Origin: AC-52 sp044870295
Lineage (GTDB): Bacteria > Actinomycetota > UBA4738
DNA: 9,564 nucleotides
Direction of reading: 5' to 3'
Assembly: GCA_044870295.1 (NCBI GenBank)
Contig: JBIOYQ010000075.1
Location: forward strand, 1-9,564
The position numbers were made by a program, and so were the translations under genes. Positions 5,901-9,564 of the stretch are shown here, piece by piece. Position 1 is the stretch's first letter; every line of letters starts with the position of its first letter. The notes below the pieces were generated by a model that was not told where the DNA came from, did no database searches, and saw nothing but the letters and a program-made list of their open reading frames with translations.

Positions 5901-8166
5901 GAGCGAGACCGAGCGCGAGGCGGCCAAGCAGATGTTCCTCCGCCTCGTGGTTCCGGGAGAGGGTCGCGGGGACGCTCGACGACTGGTGCCACGGTCGGAG
6001 CTCGTGAACCTCCAGGTGCCGCGAGAGGCGATGCACCGGGTGATCGAGGTGTTCGGTCGCCACCGTCTGCTGTCCTTCGATCGCGATCCCACGAACCGGG
6101 GACCGACGGTCGAGGTCGCCCACGAGGCCCTCCTCGGCTCTTGGGACCGCCTCCGGATCTGGATCGACGAGGCGCGCGACGACCTTCGGCACCATCGCCG
6201 TCTGGCCGCCGCCGCCGCCGATTGGGAGGCGTCCGGTCGGGACCAGAGCTTCCTGCTCCGAGGCACTCGTCTCGAGCAGCTGCAGACCTGGCAGGGTTCG
6301 ACGGGCCTGGTGCTGTCTCGGGACGAGCAGGAGTACCTGGGCGCGAGCGGCCGGCAGCGCGACCAGGAGCGGGCGGAGGAACGAGCCCGATCGGACCGGG
6401 TGCGCGCCCTGGAGCGCCGATCCCTGCGCCGGCTGCGCGCGCTCGTGGCGGCCTTGACGGCAGCGGCGCTGATCGCCGCCGGGCTCACGGCCGTGGCGAT
6501 CAACCGAACCGGCGAGGCCGAACGCCGGCGAGACGAAGCCACCGTCATCGGGCTCACCGGAGCCGCCCTGTCGAGCCTGGGCACCGATCCACAGAACAGC
6601 CTTCAGCTCGCCCTGTACGCGGTCGACGAGAGCCTGTCGATCGGCCAGTCGGTTCCCGCCGAGACCGTGGAAGCGTTGCACTGGGCGATCCAGGCCGCGG
6701 GGATCGCCTACCCGGTCCGCGATGGGCCGGTGGTTCCCGTGGCCGGCCCGTTCGGGACTCGCGGTGTGTTCGACCTTCCGGTATCCGATCTCGCCAACCT
6801 CGCCGAAGCCCACGTCACCGACCCCCTCTCCGAGCCGCTGTGCCAGCAGTTCTTCGGAGCGGACGCGTGCCCGACGCTCCGGTCGTTTCCGATCGAGATC
6901 GCCGCCGAGCCGATCCGCCCGGCGCGGTCCCCTGTCCCCGGCCAGCCCCTGGCCGGCACCCAGGTCCTGCTCGGCGTGTTCAATCCCCGAGGGCAGGAGG
7001 ACCTGCAGAGCGAGCTGGACGTGTTCACCGAGAAGACTGGCATCGACGTCCAGCTCGTGGAGGTCCCCGGGTTCGGCGCAGCCCCCGAAGGTGGCGCCCG
7101 CCCCGACCTCGGGTTCACCCCTGCCCCGAACGAGCTTGCGGAGGCGGCCCGGAGCGGAGCGCTCATCGACCTCAGCACCTATCTCGACGTCGAACAGCTC
7201 CGGAGGGATCAGAGCCCCCACCTCCTCTCCCTGGGAACCGTTGCCCGCGACGGGACATGGCCATCGACCGAAGGTGCGCTCTACGGCGCCTTCACCTCTG
7301 TGGACGTGAAGAACACCGTTTGGTACCCGGTTCCTGAGTTCCGAGAGGCCGGCTATACGACCCCGCAGACCTGGAACCAGTTGATCACGCTCAGCGACCG
7401 CATGGTGGCCGACGGACGGGACCCCTGGTGCCTTGGCTTCCTGTCCCAGGGTTCGGATGGATGGCCTGGGACGGACTGGATCGAAAGCCTCCTGCTCTCC
7501 GAGGCGGGTCCTCAGGCGTACGACCAGTGGACGTTCCACCAGATCCCCTTCGACTCCGCCCCGGTCCGCGCGGCCTTCCAACGACTCGAGACCATCCTGT
7601 TCACCGACGGCTATGCCCATCAGGTGACGGGCCCCCAGCGGTACTGGGACCTAGCCCCCACCTCCATGCTCGAGGAGGATCCACCCGGATGCTGGCTCTA
7701 CCGCGCCCCTTCCTTCCTCGCCGGCATCCTCGACCCGGCGAACGTGGGGAACGCGACCGATGTGTTCCCCCTCCCTGCCGTGAAGGATGCGTATCACGGT
7801 GCCGTCATCGGAGGCGGCAACATGGTGTCGGCGTTCGCCGACCGCCCCGAAGTTCGAGAGCTGATGCGGTTCTTCGTCAGTCCGGAGTTCGGGCACGAGT
7901 GGGCGGCCCGGGAGAACAGTTCCTTCATCTCGGCAAACCGGCGGTTCGACCTCCAGAACTACCAGCCGTTCTGGAGAGGCCCCGCGAAGGCGACCTATGA
8001 CGCCCTAGCGGCGGACCTGTTCCGGTTCGACGCGTCGGACCTCATGCCTCAGGAGGTCGGGTCCGGCGCGTTCTGGGAGGCCATGATGACCTACCTCGAC
8101 CAGGGCCCGGGCAGCCTCGATCGGATCCTGGCGCGGGTGGACGCCGCCTGGCCAGCCGTCGGCTGA
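2956..8166 (+). CDS. Multidomain transmembrane sensor: cyclase-SARP/BTAD-Ser/Thr kinase-nSTAND1-TM-solute-binding protein
   Basis: A single 1736-residue frame. Modules in order: class III cyclase (about 20-184), SARP-type winged helix (199-285), BTAD helical repeats (293-440), Ser/Thr protein kinase (451-682), nSTAND1 NTPase (697-1125), a charged probably coiled segment (1126-1159), one hydrophobic helix (about 1161-1183), a linker (1184-1330) and a family 1 extracellular solute-binding protein (1331-1736). The ATG at 2956 follows GGAGG (2947-2951) by 4 nt; the next ATG (3013) would just trim to the cyclase edge. No methionine occurs from residue 1027 to 1482 and there is no signal peptide at the SBP boundary, so the SBP is not a separate ATG-started gene. 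With the arginine-rich flank before the helix kept inside, the sensor would lie outside and all other modules in the cytoplasm. Inferred role: a one-polypeptide carbohydrate receptor that acts on transcription and phosphorylation. Module identities are firm; ligand, topology and output are inference. Confidence 0.95.
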   Translation: MESDVHPRASSPTGERESVMRTFLIADIRGYTHFSDTRGDEAAARLTERFVAISRQAVDANAGAIVEVRGDEILAVFDLARQAVRAAVDMQSAFSAEPVEGTALGVGVGIDAGEAVAFDAGYRGRALNMAARLCARAKPGEILVTPELAHLAGAIDGIRFEARARVRLKGISRPVGMVSVSRTSMAVDETATTPSGGNVEFHLLGPLGAVQDGRPVQLGGPRQRLVLAHLLLSANRVVSMEELVDRVWDGDPPQAARNTIQSYVSHLRAALGVDRIEGRVPGYVLHAEPEQLDVLRFEQLLRHARRQAATEPREAVATFGAALELWRGSPLSDLSDAPSLTGEIARLHELRLAALEDLLAARLAIGEHAEALPDLERITLQHPLRERLWAHLLLARYRSGRQADALEGYRRAQEILSEELGIDPSQELQDLHRRMLQQDPALQLSGRPLRSYRLLEQVGEGAFGIVWRGLDPELGREVAVKQIHPRLADDPSFVRRFEQEAQTIARLEHPHVVPLYDYWRDGTGAYLVMRWMRGGSLEDVIDRGRLTLEQTALVVDQVAAALSTAHRVRTVHRDVKPSNVLLDEHGNAYLADFGFALDLEATPDDLAPGMVGYRSPEEIRGEPASPRSDIYGLGMVVQDLLDGTRLEGGVADVLGRATADDPHARYEDAIDFAAALRDALGLSLRKASAQSAVEARNPYKGLRAFTEADADDFFGRDALVDRLVARMAEPTPGSRFLAVVGPSGSGKSSAVRAGLVPTLRRGALPGSERWFYVDMLPGGHPMEELEAALLRVAVDPPRSLLEKLEHDQDGLALTVPRLLPDPETELVLVIDQLEEVFTLVEHDTTREFFLTSLVSAVRDPAARLRVVVTLRADFYDRPLAHPGLAELMRLRSETVVPLTPEEFERAISGPVDRVGVVAERALVAEMVADVSDRPGALPLLQYALTELFERRRGGALTLEAYREIDGIAGALARRAEDLYEGLSETEREAAKQMFLRLVVPGEGRGDARRLVPRSELVNLQVPREAMHRVIEVFGRHRLLSFDRDPTNRGPTVEVAHEALLGSWDRLRIWIDEARDDLRHHRRLAAAAADWEASGRDQSFLLRGTRLEQLQTWQGSTGLVLSRDEQEYLGASGRQRDQERAEERARSDRVRALERRSLRRLRALVAALTAAALIAAGLTAVAINRTGEAERRRDEATVIGLTGAALSSLGTDPQNSLQLALYAVDESLSIGQSVPAETVEALHWAIQAAGIAYPVRDGPVVPVAGPFGTRGVFDLPVSDLANLAEAHVTDPLSEPLCQQFFGADACPTLRSFPIEIAAEPIRPARSPVPGQPLAGTQVLLGVFNPRGQEDLQSELDVFTEKTGIDVQLVEVPGFGAAPEGGARPDLGFTPAPNELAEAARSGALIDLSTYLDVEQLRRDQSPHLLSLGTVARDGTWPSTEGALYGAFTSVDVKNTVWYPVPEFREAGYTTPQTWNQLITLSDRMVADGRDPWCLGFLSQGSDGWPGTDWIESLLLSEAGPQAYDQWTFHQIPFDSAPVRAAFQRLETILFTDGYAHQVTGPQRYWDLAPTSMLEEDPPGCWLYRAPSFLAGILDPANVGNATDVFPLPAVKDAYHGAVIGGGNMVSAFADRPEVRELMRFFVSPEFGHEWAARENSSFISANRRFDLQNYQPFWRGPAKATYDALAADLFRFDASDLMPQEVGSGAFWEAMMTYLDQGPGSLDRILARVDAAWPAVG
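3013..3507 (+). other. Domain: class III nucleotidyl cyclase (residues 20-184)
   Basis: Metal-binding aspartates are D27 (FLIADIRGYT) and D71 (EVRGDEILAVF). The transition-state pair N128 and R132 (RALNMAARL) is present. The two base-specifying positions are atypical: E67 where adenylyl cyclases have Lys, and G121 where they have Asp or Thr. Catalysis is therefore possible, but the product cannot be assigned. A degenerate regulatory cyclase is the alternative. Confidence 0.9.
3550..4275 (+). other. Domain: SARP winged helix plus BTAD (residues 199-440)
   Basis: The winged helix starts at VEFHLLGPLGAVQDG and includes SMEELVDRVWDGDPP and the recognition-helix region NTIQSYVSHLRAALG, ending in VPGYVLHAEPEQLD. 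The BTAD part carries the helical pairs ending in ALEGYRRAQEILSEELGIDP and LHRRMLQQDPAL. This is the AfsR/DnrI/RedD family arrangement, which binds DNA as tandem direct repeats and activates transcription. Confidence 0.93.
4306..5001 (+). other. Domain: Ser/Thr protein kinase (residues 451-682)
   Basis: All catalytic elements are intact: glycine loop VGEGAFGIVWRG (458-469), VAVK with K481, the helix-C glutamate E500, HRDVKPSN with D574 and N579, DFG with D592, and SPEE at 615-618 in the APE position. It is predicted to be active. The C-lobe is compact. The kinase is intracellular under the proposed topology. Confidence 0.95.
5044..6330 (+). other. Domain: nSTAND1 NTPase (residues 697-1125)
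   Basis: It begins with the family signature NPYKGLRAFTEADADDFFGR. Walker A is GPSGSGKSS (741-749, K747), Walker B is LVLVIDQLEE (826-835, D831) and a sensor motif is VVVTLRADFYDRP (866-878). The RPGALPLLQYALTELFERR stretch (933-951) and VEVAHEALLGSWDRLRIW (1052-1069) are typical of nSTAND1 proteins that usually continue into WD40 or TPR sensors. STAND ATPases act as ligand-controlled oligomerization switches. Confidence 0.93.
6436..6504 (+). other. Single predicted transmembrane helix (residues 1161-1183)
   Basis: A run rich in Ala, Leu, Val and Ile, flanked on the N side by RRSLRRLR and on the C side by NRTGEAERRR. The denser basic cluster on the N side suggests that this end stays in the cytoplasm. 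It is the only convincing hydrophobic helix in the 1736 residues. Confidence 0.85.
6946..8163 (+). other. Domain: family 1 extracellular solute-binding protein, AglE-like (residues 1331-1736)
   Basis: A full-length periplasmic-binding fold of about 405 residues. It opens with GTQVLLGVFNPRGQEDLQSE and FTEKTGIDVQLVEV. Sections such as DVKNTVWYPVPEFREAGY, TTPQTWNQLITLSDRMVADG, PWCLGF..GSDGWPGTDWIE and EDPPGCWLYRAPSFLAG are those seen in alpha-glucoside ABC transporter binding proteins. Its only two cysteines, C1492 and C1579, could form a disulfide, which would suit an extracytoplasmic location. Specificity is inferred from resemblance. Confidence 0.88.
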
Positions 8167-8225
8167 TCACTTTCCACATGCCCATCTAGCTGCGGTTTCT
8201 GTCCCGGTGGCCTGAGCTGCCGCGG

Positions 8226-8245
8226 CTTCAAGCGTTCTTCAAGCG
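8226..8245 (+). repeat. Perfect 9-bp tandem repeat with 11-bp period, candidate second SARP operator
   Basis: CTTCAAGCG occurs at 8226-8234 and again at 8237-8245. The heptad TTCAAGC within it (8227-8233 and 8238-8244) is the reverse complement of GCTTGAA at 2875-2881, with the same 4-bp gap. It lies 59 bp past the stop of the sensor gene and 43 bp before the ATG of the peptidase-like gene. CTTCAAG is itself nearly palindromic, so its orientation is ambiguous. I see no convincing -10 box downstream. Confidence 0.45.
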
Positions 8246-8252
8246 CCTCGCA

Positions 8253-8258
8253 GGGGAG
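8253..8258 (+). promoter_or_regulatory. Shine-Dalgarno-like GGGGAG placed for a different frame
   Basis: GGGGAG stands 4 nt before an ATG at 8263, whose frame looks like a non-coding shadow, and 29 nt before the ATG at 8288 that starts the plausible signal peptide. A tga at 8264-8266 blocks upstream extension of the 8288 frame. The ribosome site may be fortuitous, or a short frame from 8263 may couple to the gene. Confidence 0.3.
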
Positions 8259-8287
8259 CTCCATGAGGGCCTTGCGACCGTCCGCAC

Positions 8288-8857
8288 ATGCGGACGACAC
8301 GGTGGACCCAGATGGCGGTGCTGACGGCGGCGGCCCTGCTGCTCGGGGCGGGGCGACCCGATACCAGGGCGGCGGTCATGGGCGGCTCGGCCGACCAGCG
8401 GGTCATGGCCCAGTGGGCGGTGGCGCGCTTCACCACCGCCGGGCTCTCGCTGCCGCCCCTGGAGATCCGGTTCCACGACGCGACCGAGGCCTGCCGGGGC
8501 CGCACGGGCTACTACCTGAACGGGGTCGTGGACATGTGCAGCACCCGCGTCAGCTACCTGTCCCGTCGGACTCTTCTCCACGAGCTGGCACACGGCTGGC
8601 TCGAGGCGAACCTCTCCACGGATCAGCAGGACCGGTTCCTCCGGCTTCGCGGGCTGGCGACGTGGAACGATCAGGCCGTGCCCTGGGAGCGGCGGGGGTT
8701 CGAGCACGCGGCGGAGATCATGGGTTGGGCTCTGGCGGACCAGGCGGTTGGCACCCGCATGCCGGCCCTTCCCGACAACTCGTTGCCGGAGCTCGCCGGC
8801 GCGTACGAGCTGCTGACCGGCCTTCCCCTTCCCGCGCCGTCCGAGCCTCTGGCCTGA
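8288..8857 (+). CDS. Predicted secreted HExxH metallopeptidase-like protein
   Basis: 189 residues. Residues 1-28 form a plausible Sec signal peptide: basic MRTTRW, hydrophobic MAVLTAAALLLG, and a TRA cleavage site near 28. The mature part has a zinc-protease motif HELAH (H98, E99, H102) within RRTLLHELAHGW and a downstream FEHAAEIMGWAL helix in which E139 or E143 could be the third zinc ligand, as in gluzincins. C69 and C84 could form a disulfide. I cannot place it in a named family; a peptidase-like protein without activity is possible. The ATG at 8288 is the only in-frame ATG, GTG or TTG before the signal peptide, because a tga at 8264 closes the frame; no good ribosome site sits directly before it. 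It follows the sensor gene by 121 bp that hold the second tandem repeat, so it may be a target of that regulator (inference). Confidence 0.72.
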   Translation: MRTTRWTQMAVLTAAALLLGAGRPDTRAAVMGGSADQRVMAQWAVARFTTAGLSLPPLEIRFHDATEACRGRTGYYLNGVVDMCSTRVSYLSRRTLLHELAHGWLEANLSTDQQDRFLRLRGLATWNDQAVPWERRGFEHAAEIMGWALADQAVGTRMPALPDNSLPELAGAYELLTGLPLPAPSEPLA

Positions 8858-8867
8858 TGGCGTCGCC

Positions 8868-8873
8868 TATCAT
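8868..8873 (+). promoter_or_regulatory. Possible -10 box of the tRNA gene
   Basis: TATCAT (5/6 to TATAAT) lies 6 bp before the first tRNA base, so transcription would begin at or next to the mature 5' end. No -35 match is seen at 17-18 bp spacing (GCCTCT), so read-through from the preceding gene, which ends 22 bp upstream, is an alternative. Confidence 0.3.
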
Positions 8874-8879
8874 CTTCGT

Positions 8880-8951
8880 GGGGATGTAGCTCAGTGGTAG
8901 AGCACCTGCTTTGCAAGCAGGGGGTCGCCGGTTCGAATCCGGTCATCTCCA
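8880..8951 (+). tRNA. tRNA-Ala (anticodon TGC)
   Basis: A complete cloverleaf of 72 nt. The acceptor stem GGGGATG pairs with CATCTCC (one G-U), the D arm is GCTC-AGTGGTA-GAGC, the anticodon arm is CCTGC-TTTGCAA-GCAGG with anticodon TGC reading GCA, the variable loop is GGGTC, and the T arm is GCCGG-TTCGAAT-CCGGT. The discriminator is A8951. The 3' CCA is not encoded (ACCG follows), as is common in Actinomycetota. Confidence 0.98.
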
Positions 8952-8953
8952 CC

Positions 8954-8966
8954 GCCCCCGTGGGGC
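8954..8966. terminator. Weak GC hairpin between convergent genes
   Basis: GCCCC, loop CGT, GGGGC: a 5-bp all-GC stem directly after the tRNA and before the 3' end of the - strand gene. No T-tract follows on either strand. It could end both convergent transcripts, as U-poor hairpins may do in high-GC actinobacteria, or be incidental. Confidence 0.25.
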
Positions 8967-8976
8967 CGGGTCGGAT

Positions 8977-9348
8977 CTACTGCGCCGGCATCGGCGAGGC
9001 AAGCTGGAAGTAGTTCCCGTCCGGATCTTCGAACGTGGCGATCCACATCTCCGGGGCGTCGGCGCCGCCCGGCTGGTACGGCTCCTGCTGGACAGCGGCG
9101 CCCAAGCCCTTGATCCGCTCGAACTCGCCCTTTACGTCCGGCGTCTCGAAGTTCACCATGATCCGCCCGGGCATTTCGTTGCTCCCCTTCACCTCGGAAT
9201 GGGCGCCGATCATCAGCCACGCGCTTCCGGCCTGCCAGCCCACGTAGGCACTGTCTTCCCATGTGGGCTTGCCGAGCACCTTGGTGTAGAAGTCGCTCAG
9301 GGTCTTGGGGTCGTCGGAGCCGATCATGACGGTGTTGAGGTCCAACAT
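8977..9348 (-). CDS. VOC-family (glyoxalase/bleomycin-resistance fold) protein
   Basis: A 123-residue single-domain vicinal-oxygen-chelate protein with two beta-alpha-beta-beta-beta units, about 1-54 and 62-118. Recognisable parts are SDDPKTLSDFYTKVLG in the first unit, and RIMVNFETPDVKGEFERIKG and WIATFEDPDGNYFQLASP in the second. The usual metal-binding glutamate of DPDGNxFE is Gln here (Q115), and there is no histidine in the first strand, so a glyoxalase I-like metal centre is unlikely; binding of a small molecule or an unknown reaction is as probable. The start is well supported: on the - strand AAAGGAG (complement of 9355-9361) precedes ATG by 6 nt. It converges on the tRNA gene and appears to be monocistronic. 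Confidence 0.93.
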   Translation of the reverse strand: MLDLNTVMIGSDDPKTLSDFYTKVLGKPTWEDSAYVGWQAGSAWLMIGAHSEVKGSNEMPGRIMVNFETPDVKGEFERIKGLGAAVQQEPYQPGGADAPEMWIATFEDPDGNYFQLASPMPAQ

Positions 9349-9539
9349 CGCTGTCTCCTTTCGGCGGTCGGTCGCTCGACTCGATCCAACTTCCTTACCT
9401 TACCCCGATCACCCAGATCGCTAGCGTCGTGATTGGCGAGCCAGGCGGTGGGCAGCCGCAGGCATTGGAGCCCGGCATCTCCACCCGGTCGAGGTCGTGC
9501 GCTACGCGCGTCGGTCAGGAGACGGTGACGGAGATCGCG

Positions 9540-9564
9540 ATGAGGGATATGAGGCGCTTCATGT
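9540..9564 (+). CDS. Possible 5' end of a gene cut by the window edge
   Basis: ATG at 9540 is preceded by GGAG (9530-9533) with 6-nt spacing and reads MRDMRRFM to the window end. An in-frame GTG at 9525 follows AGGAG (9517-9521) more closely and would add five residues. Only eight codons are visible, so no product can be named and a chance start is possible. The DNA from 9362 to 9524 holds nothing I recognise beyond a small CCTTACCTTACC repeat near 9393-9404. Confidence 0.25.

Noticed and set aside
6700..6960. Possibility that the solute-binding protein is a separate gene joined by a missed stop or frameshift
   Set aside because: The frame is continuous, no methionine occurs from residue 1027 to 1482, the in-frame GTGs near 6730-6739 lack a ribosome site, and no signal peptide precedes the SBP. 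A sequencing or assembly error cannot be excluded from sequence alone.
5026..7620. 864-residue open frame on the - strand inside the sensor gene, and similar long antisense frames (for example 509-2050 and 1486-2973)
   Set aside because: They mirror the GC-rich + frames, have compositionally odd translations with no recognisable domain, and lie opposite genes with clear family motifs.
8167..8225. Rho-independent terminator after the sensor gene
   Set aside because: GCGG at 8192 and CCGC at 8220 can pair only with a very long loop and no T-run follows.
8263..8889. 208-residue + frame starting at 8263 with a good Shine-Dalgarno
   Set aside because: Its translation is Gly/Arg/Pro-rich without motifs, while the overlapping frame from 8288 has a signal peptide and HELAH. 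The SD is noted separately as odd.
8671..9262. Two - strand frames (8671-8952 and 8891-9262) running across the tRNA
   Set aside because: The parts reading TGFEPATPCLQ and RIRTGDPLLAKQ are well-known spurious translations of the reverse strand of tRNA-Ala. The true - strand gene here is the VOC protein in a different frame.

Overview
The window is GC-rich (roughly 70% by eye), with strong G/C preference at third codon positions, GGAGG-type ribosome sites and several GTG starts. SARP/BTAD, Ser/Thr kinase and nSTAND1 modules are typical of Actinomycetota, so the source is probably an actinobacterium, perhaps uncultured. No gene here allows a closer placement. No IS element, CRISPR array, integrase or phage gene was seen. 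Region 1 (about 48-2862, + strand) is a tight operon of three metabolic genes, each start overlapping the previous stop in a GTGA: a COG3375-type GNAT acyltransferase, a MenC/N-succinylamino acid racemase-type enolase-superfamily enzyme, and a two-domain 3-mercaptopyruvate/thiosulfate sulfurtransferase. The first pair fits a D-to-L amino acid conversion route through N-succinyl intermediates better than menaquinone synthesis, because no other men gene is present. Region 2 (2863-8166) is the centre of interest. Its own promoter (TTCACT-17-CATAAT) drives one uninterrupted 1736-codon gene. The encoded chain reads, in order: class III nucleotide cyclase, SARP winged helix plus BTAD, complete Ser/Thr protein kinase, nSTAND1 NTPase, one membrane segment, a linker, and a full-length family 1 solute-binding protein resembling alpha-glucoside (AglE-type) binding proteins. 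This looks like a single-polypeptide transmembrane receptor: a sugar-binding sensor outside, and an ATPase switch, kinase, DNA-binding and cyclase outputs inside. No ABC permease or ATPase lies nearby. A pair of heptads with 11-bp period (GCTTGCA/GCTTGAA) lies before its promoter, and a second pair built on the same heptad (TTCAAGC twice, same 11-bp period) lies after its stop. They are candidate operators for its SARP domain. Region 3 (8167-8857) is a short intergenic stretch with the second repeat pair, then a small predicted secreted HExxH metallopeptidase-like protein. Region 4 (8880-9564) has tRNA-Ala(TGC), a convergent VOC-family gene on the - strand, and about 190 bp of noncoding DNA ending in a possible gene start cut by the window edge.
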